A stretch of DNA of 64,000 nucleotides from Marisa cornuarietis (GCA_004794655.1 SMMW01000521.1:310001-374000), one strand, 5' to 3'; counted from the stretch's first letter, positions 13,011 through 25,816 are shown. The notes: a model not told the origin generated them from the letters alone. Translations and numbers: made by a program.

Positions 13011-13743
13011 CTATGGCAAGGCTAACATGCTGCCCGAGTAAAACAATTTCCTTAATAATGCTTACACAAGGTAATGAGGACTGGAAACCGAGATGTTTCT
13101 TTTTGTCGAAACATTTTGTGCTTGTTTCAAAGCTTCATCGCATTTACAGGTAAAACAAAAAGATTCTTCACTGTGCATAGATTGAAAGATGACGATGTGT
13201 GGCCTTCTTTTGTAGATAGGAGTGTCATGTGAGACTCTGACATAAATAGTCATATTTTATTCGATGGCTATGACTAGTAGACAAAGCTATGTTCAGGAGA
13301 AAATTCAGTGCGACAATGACAATGACAAGTGACAATGACAAGTGCTTTAATTCGGTACTCTCGTGCCTACAACCGATATTGGAGGAGGAAATCAAGAATT
13401 GGCTTAAAATACAATTTTTTTAGAAACAAACCTTAAACCACAACTTAATTAAAATTACAACGTGCATCGAAAATGCCAAAGTAGATTTTGTTGTTAACAG
13501 AGTAAGCACAAATTATGAACACTTAATGATTTATAAAGAAAAAAAGGCAACCTTCTTGATTATTTTTCTAGAGTTAATGGAAAATGAAATGAATAAACAA
13601 AACTTTTAAGTATTCGTATAACATTTTAAGAAATATAGAACTGTCGTAGATCGTTATATTTTGTTCATATGGCCACATGAACTTCAGACTGGTAGGACAC
13701 TGGGTTCTGATATAGTGTGATAACCACTCAGCTATCCGCTTAT

Positions 13744-13744
13744 C

Positions 13745-13806
<62 letters not shown>
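13744..13806. repeat. (CAGA)n tetranucleotide array
   Basis: Perfect CAGA/GACA array of about 15 units, ending roughly 20 bp from the stop codon of the second group A gene. It probably lies in the 3'UTR of that transcript. Confidence 0.95.
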
Positions 13807-13825
13807 TAATCATCTAGAATGTCAC

Positions 13826-14169
13826 CTATCTGCTTGCGGAGTCTCTGATGAAAGCAGATCTGACAGGAGGAAACACAAAGTTGTAGACACCGCGCAAAAA
13901 CAGTTTACACTGAAGACGAAATTTGGGGTTACAGAAACTGTAGATAAAGGGATTGATGACACTGTTGAGGTATGGGAAGAGGTGAGCCACTTGGCAAGTG
14001 TTCATCTTCATGAGAGTATAACCGACGTTAAGACATCCACCAACAAACAGCCTGTAAGAAAAAAAATCATACTCTCAGACTGGAGCTTCAGCTGATGTGT
14101 TGCAGTTTTTCAATATGATCCTGTGCGTGTTATTAAATGATGCTACTTGGTGTTGCTAGTTTTCTTAAG

Positions 14170-14222
<53 letters not shown>

Positions 14223-15719
14223 GTCGAAAGTCCTTGACTGGCAAATTGACAAAGAAAATAAACTTTTCTTGCGGTGTATAGTTACTGACTAGAGCTTTAT
14301 GCTTTAATTTAAGCAAACTACAAATTGTGTCATCATCAGAGATAATACCAAATTCAGATACATTTTCAGATTAGCTCTTCTGTATGCATTATTTAAAAAT
14401 TTGCTGTTTCCAAATTTATCTTCACCTATGCTTGTCGCTCAAGAATTTATGAAAATATATTTTTTTATTCTAGACAAACTAGAACAATCTTACAACCCAA
14501 AATCTAAACAGAGCCGCCGGCCCCACGCCAGTACGAAATGTAATTCAATTATCTTGTATTTCTGATTAAGTGGTAAGACTTTATTCGTAATTAGTTTCTT
14601 AGGAAGATAACAATTGATTTCATTATTTATTTCAAAACTCAGTTTTACTTACTCGATAATAAGGTGTGGAACAAAGAGAACTATGGTTGTCAAGGTCAGC
14701 ACGAGCATCATGAGTGTGGTTTTAGAAAATCGTGTTTTTTTCTGATCTCCCTCATTCCGTGTCTTCGTTCTTTTTCCGCCAGCCTTCCTTTCTTCCTCTG
14801 TAACTTTAAAATGTCGAAGATTTTCAGACTTCTTTTCATTTCTTTGCTGGGCACCAGCTATATTTTTCATGATCAAACTTGTATTAGATGACACAGTAGC
14901 ATCCTCTGAGGACGTTCCTGGACTAGGAAGAGAGCTGGAATTATCTTTCTCTCTATCTGATTGAGAACTGTTGTTCTGGGAATCCAATGCTTGCTGCGGA
15001 TCTTTGTAATCAGAAGAACACTTCGATTGCTGTCCATGATCATCTTTATTTGGCTGGTTTCCACCTCTTCTCTGCCTTTTCACCTTCAATCTTTGAACTC
15101 TGCAAACGATGTGGATGTAGCAGATCATCAGTATGACCAAGGATATAGCAAAGTATACAATCAGCAAGATGATGGTGCGTTTTATCCATGGCGACGCAAT
15201 ATATTGGTCCTCAATATAGCAAATTACAGTCCTACCACTTCGATTCTGACCATAAAAAACCAGAAAGGGAGAAGAGAGCAATACAGTTGTTATCAACAGG
15301 AACAGTAGTATGAGCATTGCATGTCGGTGTGTCATTTGGCGCTTGAAAGGAAAACAGATGGAACGATGGCGATCGATGGCCACCCACACCAGCAACCCGA
15401 CGGACATGATTGTAGGAAACCGCCATGAAGTTTGCATAAATTTGCAGGTTGGGTTATCCGGCGAGTTGTAAAAGTGTCTCAGTTGAAAAATCATCAATGG
15501 CAGACTGATGACGTTGGTCAGGAAGTCGCACACGGCCATGGCGAGGATAAACACTCTCGCAGCACTGGGACGGAACCGGTTCAGATAAACACAAAAGACG
15601 AGTAGGTTTCCGAAGACGCCGACTACAATCAGAGCGACGAGAAACACGATGGTTGGCCAAAGTTTTTCAAACAGTATCTCGCTCCATTGGTACTTGCTTT
15701 CTTCGCCAGTTAAGAGCAT
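13826..15719 (-). CDS. Group A class A GPCR (intact, two exons)
   Basis: Predicted seven-transmembrane receptor of about 430 aa. CDS is 14653-15719 joined to 13826-14051 (minus). The donor GTAAGT and acceptor TTTCTTACAG give a phase-2 junction that completes a Glu codon; the intron is 601 bp. The first exon aligns residue for residue with the gene at 5846-8557 up to the TM3 motif: Gly-Asn 37-38, Asp65, Cys92 and Asp-Arg-His 116-118, followed by RSICFPFKRQ. ECL2 Cys is in the Val-Ile-Cys-Tyr segment. The third loop is shorter and rich in Ser, Gln, Lys and Arg. TM6 follows RFSKTTLMM. Exon 2 gives NPFIY and a cysteine-containing tail ending in Ser-Ala-Ser-Arg. The ATG at 15719 lies in a context (ATCAGAAAG) matching the sister gene. 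Same ligand class expected; ligand unknown. Confidence 0.9.
14170..14223. repeat. (CAT)n trinucleotide repeat
   Basis: Perfect CAT array inside the single intron of the second group A gene. Confidence 0.95.
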
Positions 15720-15849
15720 CTTTCTGATTTTCCTTCTTTTCTCTTCTTCGTAACAGCCCTTGGTCTACTCTCCAAATCACAGTCAGTTTCGCTTCAGAAT
15801 ATTCCTAAGGACGAGAACAAAAAAAATAATGTGTCACTTGTTATCGGGT

Positions 15850-17322
15850 CGTCACTTCATTTGTTGACAGGAAATTTGATCGTTCACTTATATCTCGTCC
15901 CTGACATAGTTGTATAGTCACTAGGATGTTGTTTACTGGCAACGTTCAACCATTGGGTCTTGTGACCTAACGTTCTGAGCCTTTTTGGGGGAGGATGCTA
16001 TTTCAGTTGTGCTGTTTATCGACGTCCTTTCTTTAATCAATCCACGTCACGAGTTTATATAAATTTCTTATTTTTGAATTTTATTTCGTTAATTCAAGAA
16101 AGTTTTTTTTCGGGGTGGGGGTGGTCGGCAGCTTGTTCTCATAATAAATTAATTATATCAAGAAAATTTAGCTCCTAATTTCTAATTTAATGTTTGGAGT
16201 TGCAAAGTGGGACATCACCGAATTTGAATTACAAAGATTATGACTACGTCTTTTTTCAAACAAAGCATTGCACGTTAGTTACTGTCACTTACTTTACTTC
16301 TAAAATGAGACCGTTTATTTCTGTTAAGGAGGTGTTTAAAAAGAATTTGTAAAAACCAAAAAGAAAGTAATACAAGAGAAATTAAAATGCTGCAACGATT
16401 GCCTTTTGGAGAATTTTTTTTTTTGCGCGTTCAGAGGTAGACATCACTCACCAAAGAGTTCAGTTTTATTTTTAAGTCACTTAGGAAAAATATAAAATGC
16501 GTAGGTTGTGAGGACAAAACTTTATTTTCAGTATAAAAAGATGCAAATGTAAAAGCATGTGCAAAATATTGTACTGTTACAATGCTTGAGCATTCATAAG
16601 TGTAAGTGTAAGAATGTCACACAGGCAACATTCCGCAAATTTTTCTCGTTGCACTGCATGTTAAAGCCCAACCCAACTGCTGAGCAAAAATAGCTGGAAA
16701 CAGAGCACAAAGTATAACAAAAACATATTTTGGTGGTATTTTATGACAAAGAGGCATGAAAGATTTTATATTAATATTTTTCTCTTAAGCACACCTGGAT
16801 TTGTCGCGAAAACGGGAAGTGACAAAACGGAAGTATTTCTAAAAATAGTTTCGTTTGCACGAAATTTTAAAACCAACTACGACTGCTGGTAGATCAAGCA
16901 CCAGATAGGCAACATCGATGGTTTCTACAACGGATCTGGTCTACAAGTAACATCGTGTGACAGTCACAAACACATCATCAGTCGTATCTTTATCCAGCAT
17001 AATGCTCAAAACAACTCAGAGTGTGAGGGCACCATTGATGTGCGTGATTGAAACAGAAAACGTGCAGTATACAGTGCCTACATCATTTGAATTTAAATAT
17101 TATATTATTTGAAGCTAAATAAGTTGCAATAGAAAATATAAACCTTCCAAAGAAGCATAGTATACTGATGATAAAGTACAAAGAGCAAAATCCTAGAAAC
17201 ATATTTTTAAAATATTCCGTAAGGCGGAAGTATGACTACAGCTTTACTGATTATATTTAAAATATGTTTGTAGGATTTTGTGTGACATAGAAAACAATAA
17301 CTGTCTCTCTCTCTTTATATAT

Positions 17323-17392
<70 letters not shown>

Positions 17393-18300
17393 CACCAATA
17401 GCTTCCGCATTTTCAAGCCCCTTGTCTATCACTATCACTTCCCTATCTTGAAACCAAGGATTTAAAACAATAAATACGCTAAATGATTATAAGAAAAGTT
17501 CTTTACATTAGAAAAACTAATATGGGGATTAAAATGTTGACTCATTACATCAATGATGAGAGAAAGCCCATAATTTTTAAGACAAAAGTTTAAGCTGGGG
17601 AACATTTGTTTGATATACGACTGTTAAGAGAAGTGAAAAGAGGCATGGTAAATAATATTTTTCCTTGTGTTAAAGAAATCATTAAGCATTCGTGAAAAAA
17701 AAATTATGTTACAAAACTTGATAATTAATAATAATCTATGAGCTAACCGTTTTTATACAAGGATTCCCAACAAAAAACAATTGATGTATAAAGAAAACAG
17801 TTCGATACAATCAAAAAGAAAAAAAAATTAGTCTTAACGACCTTTACATATCATAAGACGAATATGAACATTGTTTTCGTAATGTAATTGTCTACATCTC
17901 TTCTTAGGTTTGCTATCAAATATAAGTTTAGTTTCTGCTGTGTATTTTTCTATTTCCAGATGGTGCCCTGTATATATTTAATTATGAATATTGTCTCACT
18001 TGTGAAATTAGCTGATCACGCCACATGGTTATTTTCCTTAGCCTAACTGTACACATTATTAAAATTACGTTTATATGTCTATATATATATATATATAGAT
18101 ACACAGTTTCTCTAGATTAGTACGGATGATGTACAAGTTTTGTTCTCACCTAAGCAGGTGCTGTAGCCATGCAGGCCTTGTGTTTTCTCTGCTTTTGTAA
18201 CTTTATTGTACTTATTCTTAGGAAGAGGTTTGCGAGCTTGAGAATTGCTCAAATTCATATACAACATGTGCAACATGCTATTTTTGTATACAGAACATTA
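15850..18300 (-). repeat. Group A 3'-flank duplication, unit 2
   Basis: Partner of 11310-13010, same orientation and order, expanded by extra material at about 16150-16480 and 16850-17100. It is interrupted at its right end by a LINE fragment (18455-19354) and then meets a TM7-exon relic (19399-19500). It also lies immediately upstream (5') of the gene at 13826-15719, so it doubles as that gene's promoter region. Confidence 0.7.
17327..17387. repeat. (AC)n microsatellite
   Basis: Perfect AC run of about 60 bp within the duplicated flank. Confidence 0.95.
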
Positions 18301-18387
18301 TCATCGACTTCCTTGTTTGTTTGTTTTTAGGAAAACCAGTAAGTGTCTTACGTGATTTTTAAAGTAATGATGTGTTCTGGTTGTAAT

Positions 18388-18390
<3 letters not shown>

Positions 18391-18420
<30 letters not shown>

Positions 18421-18421
18421 G
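18391..18421. repeat. (GTT)n repeat
   Basis: Perfect GTT run adjoining the LINE 3' tail. Confidence 0.9.
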
Positions 18422-18454
18422 AGCCAGTGGCAGAAGTATAAATAGGCAAAAAGG

Positions 18455-19354
18455 ATGAAATAATAATAATGATGATGAATATTTTTATAGCGTATATTCA
18501 CACTCATAGAGAGCATGCTCTTAGCGCTTAAAACGAGGGACATGGACTACATGGATTGAACACGAGGGACGGAAGAATAAACGACAGTACTAACGACAAA
18601 CAGAAAACAAAGATAGAAAACACAAAAGGCTCCAAGTAACAGGAACAGAGAATATAGTGATTCTGCAGAGAAAGATGGGTAGACAAGTAGCAAGAGCGGG
18701 AGGGGGGAGGGTAAGAAGGACGAGCATTGTGCGGACTGTGTTAGGAGTAATGCTCAAGGAAGAGGTGCGTTTTCAGTGCAGATTTGAAAGATTCAGTTGT
18801 AGGAAGGTGGCGAATATGGAAAGGGAGAGAGTTCCATTGTTTTGCAGCACAGTAGCCAAAATCTTGTGACCATATGTTGTTCTGGTGACAGGAACAGTTA
18901 GGATACGGTCATCAGACGAAGAGCGTAGTTGTCTGGATGGAGAGTAAGGGAAGAGAAGTTCAGAGAAATAGTCAGGACAGGAGCCAGCAAAGAAATTAAA
19001 ACACAGCACAGACAGTTTGTACTGGATGCGAGAACGGACGGGTAGCCAGTGTATAAAACGAAGGAGAGGAGTGACATGGTCCCGTTTCCTTGCTCTAAGC
19101 ACCAGACGTGCAGCGGAGTTCTGTACTCTCTGGAGTCTCTGAATGAGGGATGAGGGGCAGCCTGCCAGCAAGGAGTTGCAGTAGTCAAGTCGAGAAAGAA
19201 CAAACGCACAGACAAGAGTGTTGGTAGCACGTGTAGTGAGAAAGTGACGGATGGAACTGATCTTACGGAGCTCATAATAGGCAGACTGACAAACAGCTCT
19301 ACATTGTTTATCAAGGGTTATGTCTACAGTGAAATCAGAAGTCATTTGCTTCAT
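18455..19354 (-). mobile_element. LINE fragment (CR1/L2/Jockey-like RT C-terminus)
   Basis: The minus ORF at 18773-19354 (193 codons) carries the typical post-polymerase C-terminal region of CR1/L2-type reverse transcriptases: SRLDYCNSLLAGCP, then LQRVQNSAARLVLR, then HWLPVRSRIQYKL and the Pro-Asp-Tyr-Phe-Ser-Glu-Leu-Leu stretch. The catalytic palm domain is absent, so this is a 5'-truncated dead copy. The 3' end continues through 18550-18455 as a tail (gagcatgctcttagcgctta, then an AATAAT-rich end) that recurs at 61118-61230, 31800-31890 and more weakly at 25295-25365. It is inserted between the group A 3' flank and a TM7-exon relic. Confidence 0.85.
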
Positions 19355-19398
19355 TTTGCTCTTTGGGCTGAATCTCTGCCTTGAAAGAGAGGTGTAAC

Positions 19399-19505
19399 CT
19401 ATCTGCTTGCAGAGTCTCTGATTAAAGCAGATCTGATAGAAAGGAACACATAGTTGTAGACACCGCGCAAGATAAACGAATTGATGACACTATTGCTAAA
19501 CTTTA
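19399..19505 (-). pseudogene. Group A TM7-exon relic with internal deletion
   Basis: Minus-strand translation contains SNSVINSF, then ILRGVYNYVF, then RSALIRDSASR. This matches the exon at 13826-14051 (NSVINPF, LRGVYNFVF, RSAFIRDSASR), but the segment encoding IYSFCNPKFRLQCKLF is deleted and the Pro of NPxxY is changed to Ser. No matching first exon follows. Instead the sequence switches near 19520 to a group B type 5' flank, so a rearrangement breakpoint lies here. Confidence 0.85.
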
Positions 19506-19524
19506 AAATTAACCATACATTCGT

Positions 19525-21345
19525 AAGTAAGTTTTGTCGCAAACCATACCTTGCATACTTGATTATTTGGATTACAAACAAAACCTAATGAAGCCTTTAA
19601 ATAGAACATTCTCACTCTACAATGTGTCAAATATAACCTACTTAAACGGCTAGAAACGACTGGGAAAGGGAGATAATCTACAGCAGTTTTGTTTGTAAAG
19701 TGACAAGAGTTACTTTGCTTTGACCATAGCATTACTGAACTTTAGTGGTAAAGCCCTACCTTGTTACCACGACAGAAATTCATGGGGTGCTGAGTTCAAA
19801 TCTTGTCTCGGGACACACGAACAACTAGATGGATCTATTCGTTCATCCAATTTAACACACGACACGAAACGGAGTCTCTTTAACCAGACTACACTTGGAG
19901 ATAATGGCCAGATGATGATTCCGTTAAAGTCGTTGTCACGGCCTCTGCGTTCACTTAACGCCTGGACATTTGCGCGTTCTTTTCTTTATAAACAAAACAA
20001 CTCTTTCTTCTTTTTAAGCATATATATATTTAATTAAATGAACAAAATATGGCAAAATACTTAAAAGAAATACTAAGGTATCTAAATATCAAAGAGTATA
20101 TAAACAAGCACAAAGTCACTTTTCGATGATTCACAAACAAATATTCTAATCCACAAACGCTTCTCTTAATAAGGTGCCGTCTCTCGGAACGAGTCACCCA
20201 ACATCATACCACAAACGCTGCCTCTCGGGGTCAGACGTTGAACTAAAAATGGCGCTGCCTCTTGGGGACGAGCGACCCAACCTTTTCTTTATTGACGCCG
20301 TCTCTCGAAACAGGCGTTATACAACTCCATGTTAACTTCATTCCATGTTAACTCCATTCCATGCTAACTCCATTCCATGCTAACTCCACATTCCATGCTA
20401 ACTCCAGGCTAACTCCAGGCTTACTGCGCCTATAACAAATTACAACAAAAGAAATTACTAATACTTATAGATCTATGTCTCTAAAAAAAAATACAGGAAA
20501 AATTCACCTTATGCAAAATAATCCAAGTTGCTAACAAAAACCAATAACGCACCTTTCTATGAAGATGCAGCCTTTACTTCCCCACACGCAGTGTCTCGCC
20601 ACTTGCCGTGTTTCTCTGAGAACTGAAGCGCTGGCCGACAACAGTTAACTAAATACTATTCCTCCTTTCTTTTCTCACTCTCTAAAAAACAAAATCACTA
20701 TGAGTCATGCACCAGGTGCGATTTGGACATCCTCGCTGTACTGGCTATTAGCCTCTATGTCACCCCTCTGTGTCAGTCATTGGTATCAGATATCAGAGAT
20801 ATAAAGAGCTTGTGGCCACTAGAGCCCCTTACATTTCTGTCGATTATTGAGACCTAGCCTCCCCCTCTTTAGTAAGGAGGTAAAAGGAGTCGGCATGAAC
20901 TTTAAAGACTTAAACTGTCGTCAGTTTTGTTCTGTCGCTGTTAACCGCATTATGCATCATTTTTGAAGAGTGAACGTCCTTGAGAAGATGTGTTAAGCTC
21001 ACAGAAAACCGATGACTTACGGTGAACTTTTGACACTGTAACATGTGCCGAACTATGTCCATAATTATTTACCAATACATTTCCAACGAAACTTGACTCA
21101 ATAGCAACTCGGAGAAACATTGTTGTCTCGATGATCGTTTGACACTTACATGACTCATATTTTCAAACCTCGATGAAACCGTTTGTTGTTATCTTTTAAT
21201 CCAGAAGGTTTTCCATTTCCTGTATTTCCGTCCTGTCAGCTATTTAACAAAGGGATACAGTTAGGCAAGGTTCCGAGGATGAAGCTGGCCATTACTCATT
21301 TAACGGAGATAATTTTTGAAACAGCTGAAGCTGTCACTGCAGGCA
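19525..21345 (+). pseudogene. Orphan group B 5' flank without its gene
   Basis: 19530-19975 matches 28060-28500 closely (for example TTTTGTCGCAAACCATACC, and the block around ctacagcagttttgtttgta). 20790-21345 matches 28480-29045, including the promoter-proximal words aagctggccattactcattt and gtcactgcaggcaat. In between, about 19980-20790 is inserted and includes short tandem repeats (aactccattccatg units, 20325-20410). After 21345 the expected TM1-TM6 exon is missing. No function is expected for the remnant itself. Confidence 0.75.
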
Positions 21346-22385
21346 ATCGCTCATGTTTGGACAGTAAAGAAAGTTCATTGAGTGTCTGTCTACTGGTAAA
21401 AATAATGTGGAGACTTGAAAATGATGAAGTGGCCATGCCATTGCATGGAATATTCAATAAAATGTCAGCCTCATCAGAGCCGCCTCCAAGATTAAAACTT
21501 TCTGGAAAGTCAGTCTCACATCCACGCTGGTGATACAAAATCAAAGATACGGCAAGATGGCGCAGACGGAGCAATAGAAATAAAATAATACAGAAAAGGA
21601 AATTGTTGTGATAGAGGATGGGACATTTCATAGTAGCCCGCTCCACCTTGCTCAGACCAAAGGAGGGCCAATTTTAATCGTCACACCATGTATTTCCAGC
21701 ACTTCATTTAACTTCATTTTTTTGGTCAGAGAATGAAGTGCAATAGATTGCAGTAGCTATACCCCAAAACATTATTAATTATGTATATATATATACAATC
21801 TGATATAATTGGTCCAATCACATATCATAAATCAGTAGCAGTAATGACACTGATCCACTTTAAAATAACTTTTTTTTTAATTTTTAAGGTGCAGTGCAGG
21901 CCAGCAGCTCGCTTTAACAATAACAGCTGTTTCCTAAAAAAAAAGTAGACCTATAGTTGTGAGTTGTAAATATAAGTTCTTATTTGTTACTTATTGCTCT
22001 TAACCTCATATACGACAGCACTTTAACACAGTATTATACTTTTCATGACCGTTTCACCCTTGTTGCGTCTCTGGTTAGTCCACACTTCTAGATTAGGGTA
22101 TGTTTTCAATGTGATTTTGACGGATACTGAAAGTGGGAGGAAATAGTTTTTTCTTTGAAGTCCTTGGTCCAGACAAAAAAAGTAACGAAGAGAACCCACA
22201 ATCAGTACAGCATGATCTTGACATGTCCAAGACAATCTTTGGTATTTGTTCAAAGAATGCGCAGTTGTCAGGAGTGTGTAAAGTAGACGTGGGAACTATG
22301 TCTTTGAACTTTTACTTTCAGGGAGAAAACAACTTATATATATATATATATATGTGTGTCTTTGATGATATTCTTAAAGTATAGC

Positions 22386-24684
22386 CTATTTTGCTGCAAA
22401 GCATCTAATCCGAGTAGCAATACGATTGTAGATATTTCGCACAAACAACCGACATTGCAGGCGAAATTTTGGGTTGCAGAAGCTGTAGATGAAGGGATTG
22501 ATGACACTGTTGAGATATGCGAAGAGGTAGGCCACAAAGCAAAAGTTCAGCCTGACAAGATTATCCGTGTAAGCCGGACAGTCTGCCTCTTGAATCCTGT
22601 ACGGATAAAACAATTGAACTCTTAATGTCAAGTGTAAATGGATCACGAATTACATTAGGGAGTCTCCTCCTCTACAGGTACCTATATATCACTCGAGATT
22701 TTAATTTTTTTGTGGTAAAGGGTCTGTAATTTCTGTTGGTTAAATATATAATAAAAAATCGTGTTATTATTATTTTGCTCTTTTATTGACAAAAATCACA
22801 GAATTTTAACATTTACACAGGTATGAAAATAGATACATTATCTAGTCTCCTATTTCTTTGATATTTTGTCAGTTCTAAGTCGCATGGATCTTACTCCAGA
22901 ATCGTTTCTCGCCTTTAGCTATAGTCCAAAAGATGAACTTTCACTGATGACAACGATTTATCAAATAACAGAAGGTGGATCTAACTGGTCAAAGAATTCC
23001 ATTCAAAAATAGTTATATTACGGGAACTATATGAAGCCACCTGAAGGTTTATTTTTTACTTATAAAAATGAGCTTCTCGGTTACTAATTTCATCAAAACG
23101 GCATAATAAACAATGATTTTCTGTAATATTAAACATTTATTAAACTTATTAAAGGGGAATACAACTGTTATATGTTAAAATGCATCATGTTAAAAATCGC
23201 GTTTGTAAAGTAGCTTGAAATATGTCAACTAAACTAATGCAGAGTTATGCAGGCTACATGAAAATTACAAGAAACTGGCTCTGACACATGTTCTCGCACA
23301 ATTGCAATGATTATGCAACAGTCAGAATAAATTTTCTAAGAAACAATTAAATATCCTGTGACAATTATTTCTGTAAACGCTAGGGCACTTACTCAATAAT
23401 GATAGAGGGCAGGAAGTTAATAATAGTTGTCAAGGTCAGCACTAGCATCATCCGCGTGGTTTTCGAAAATCCTGTTTGTTTATGCCGTCCAGGCTTCCTC
23501 GCAAACCTTTGTGTCTTGCAGTTCTCTCTATTATTCTTTGTAACTCTCAAAGTTTTCTTGTCTGTACATGTAAACTCACATTTTCTATAAAATCCAAATG
23601 CGTTCTTTGAGGATGAATCTAAGTTATTCGAGGGCTGTGACTCAACAGCTGTGCTTCTTACATCGCATGACACAGGTGACACTGATGACACTTCAAAGGG
23701 AGGAAGAGACTCAGTTGAAACAGTCATTGCAATAGCATCCAGCTTCTGTAAAGAAACACCCCGTGACCCTTCTCTCAATTCGGAGGAAATATAGGAATCA
23801 CATATTTTTATTTTTGATTGAGATTCAGAAGTTGGTGGCTTCTCTCTGCAATCAGAACAAGGACTTTCAAACCTTGGTTGTTGGTCACGGTCATCTTCAT
23901 CTTGCTGGTTAATGTCAGCTCTTTGTCTGTTCTTTTTTAATTCTCGAACTTTGTAAGCGATGTGTGAGTAGCATCCCGCAAGAGTAGTCAGTGTTGTCAG
24001 AAAGTATAATGACAATAAGATGGTAGTGAGTGTCCTCCATGGTGACTTCAAATTTTCTTCTTCGATATCGCATGCTACAGCCCCATTATATTTCCTTCGA
24101 TTCTGACCATAAATGAACACAAAAGGCGAAGTAAGCAAGCAAACCAGAGCGAGTGTCACCAGCATTATGATCACTGCTTGCCTCTCTGTCATCTGTCGCT
24201 TAAAAGGAAAACAAATGCGACGATGACGATCGATGGCCACACACACCAGCAACCCGATGGACATGATTGTTGGAAATCTCCACGAAAACTGCATGAACTT
24301 GCAGGTTGGATTATCCACAGTGTTGAAGAAAAATCTCAGATGAAAAATCATCATGGGCATGCTGACGGAGTTACACAACAGGTCGTACACGGCCATGGCC
24401 AGAATGAAAACTCTCGTGGAACTGGCACCCAAAGGCTTCAGGTAGACACAGAAGACCAGGAGGTTTCCTGGAACACCTATAGCAACCTCTGCAGCAATAA
24501 ACAAGACGACGGGCCAAAGACCTATAAACATCTTCCTGCTTCGTTCTTCTAGACTCCTTTCGATGTCTATAGGCAGCCATGTTGAGCGATTTCTTTCTGT
24601 CGTCTCTTCTATCCACTCAGTGCTGCCTTTTAGCTGTGTTAGAGAGAGGTCGAATATATGGCTTGTAAGATTGTAGGAATCCAT
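22386..24684 (-). CDS. Group A class A GPCR, longest member (intact)
   Basis: Predicted seven-transmembrane receptor of about 500 aa. CDS is 23393-24684 joined to 22386-22596 (minus). The donor GTAAGT and acceptor CCGTACAG give the same phase-2 Glu junction; the intron is 796 bp. An in-frame ATG at 24795 would add 37 residues. I prefer 24684 because the pseudogene at 37345-38506 starts at the equivalent methionine (MEFSNLTSH against MDSYNLTSH) and has no such extension. The N-terminus has an Asn-Leu-Thr glycosylation sequon. It carries the Gly-Asn of TM1, the Cys-Asp-free TM2 motif AVYDLL with its Asp, Asn-Pro-Thr-Cys before TM3, DRHRRICFPFKRQ, ECL2 Val-Ala-Cys-Asp, a roughly 150-residue third loop, SKTTRMM and TM6 with Phe-Leu-Pro. 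TM7 has NPFIY and the tail ends in Phe-Ala-Ala-Lys. Confidence 0.88.
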
Positions 24685-24849
24685 CACTTTCTGAGTTCTA
24701 TGTAGCCTGCTATGTATTAGTCGTTGGTAAAGTGTCGCCTCTCGCTTCAAATGATGAGAGTTGCAAACAAGTTCCGGTGTAACACTTAACAGCATTTCAG
24801 GATATTACCTTTTATGGGATCAATCTAAAAATAACAGAACATTTCCCTT

Positions 24850-25290
24850 CATTGGAAGAAACTATGTCATCCAGCTAATTGCCTTCCTTAAAAGAAGTTG
24901 GATCAATTAGACTAAGTTTTGGTGACTGACCCGGAACCGACTGTTAGGGTTATCTCAGTGCACATAGCGCAGGATCTAGGGATTTGACTTTGTAAGCGGA
25001 ATTTTAGATTCTAATAAAGTTAGTGAAAGGGGCTAATATAAAGTCACAACTGAGGCCAGCAATTTAGAGCTTACTTATTCTAAATAAAATGACAATTTTC
25101 ATAGCCATCAGACGCTCCATTGAACTTAGCAAAGTCAAAAACTGAGCACAGTTCGAATAACAACTCATTATAATCATTTTGAGATGGTCTTGAGGCTTTC
25201 TAATCTTCCTGCTGATAATATTAGCCTTTGAGGTTCCACTGTCAGGTTCTCAAATAAAGGACTTTTCTATGACGTTCAAGCGTTTAGGTC
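24850..25290. promoter_or_regulatory. 5' flank shared by the gene at 22386 and the pseudogene at 37345
   Basis: 24710-24960 aligns with 38530-38730 (aaatgatgaga..gcaaac, ccttttatgg, cttcatt, agctaatt..ccttctta words in order), so the immediate 5' flank was copied along with the receptor. No defined promoter element can be assigned from sequence alone. 24960-25290 shows nothing else. Confidence 0.45.
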
Positions 25291-25294
25291 CTCG

Positions 25295-25365
25295 CAAATA
25301 ATAATAATGAAGATTTATATCGCGCTTTTCCTATAATTTGCTCAGGACGCTTTACAGAAAAGACA
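25295..25365 (-). repeat. LINE 3' tail fragment
   Basis: AATAATAATGAAGATTTATA followed by tcgcgcttttcc, resembling the tail repeated at 61118-61230 and the 3' end of the LINE at 18455. Confidence 0.55.
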
Positions 25366-25479
25366 TACAGAAGTAAACTAAATCATGCACTCATATTTGC
25401 ATATAACAGACACGCTCACTTCTCCAACAGATACCCGCTCAGACACAAAATAAATACAGACACACGTTATGCACCCTCA

Positions 25480-25745
25480 TGGTCAGGACAGGGTCACGGT
25501 AAGCTGGTCTTCTTTGGTCACGTGACTCGGCATGACACCTTGTCGAAGACTGTCCTTCAATGCACCTTGGAGGGTAGTGGAAACCGTGGAGGCCAAAGGA
25601 AGAACTGGCTTACGAACATCAAAGACTGGACTGGTCGTCTTGTACAGGACCTGCTGACTATCGCCCACAATAGGCAAGAGTGGCGGCCCCTGTCAGCTGC
25701 CGCGTCTACTCATGTGGTCCCTCCAACGACAGGTGGCGTCAAGGG
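25480..25745 (+). mobile_element. LINE fragment, RT C-terminal end
   Basis: The plus frame reads LVFFGHVTRHDTLSKTVLQ, then TLEGSGNRGGQRKNWLTN, then IKDWTGRLVQDLL and a Trp-Arg-Pro-Leu motif. This is the arrangement found at the extreme C-terminus of many animal LINE reverse transcriptases (FGHVxRHD..LEGxRxRGRQRKxWxDNI..W). Only the last 80-90 codons remain. It ends at a CATA microsatellite, which is probably its expanded tail. Confidence 0.85.
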
Positions 25746-25816
25746 ACGACTGACATACATACATACATACATACATACATACATACATACATACATACAT
25801 ACATACATACATACAA
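25746..25816. repeat. (CATA)n tetranucleotide array
   Basis: Perfect array directly abutting the LINE fragment; likely the simple-repeat tail of that element. Confidence 0.95.

Noticed and set aside
24685..24795. 37-residue N-terminal extension of the third group A receptor
   Set aside because: The in-frame upstream ATG is not supported by the closest paralogue, whose start aligns with the internal methionine.
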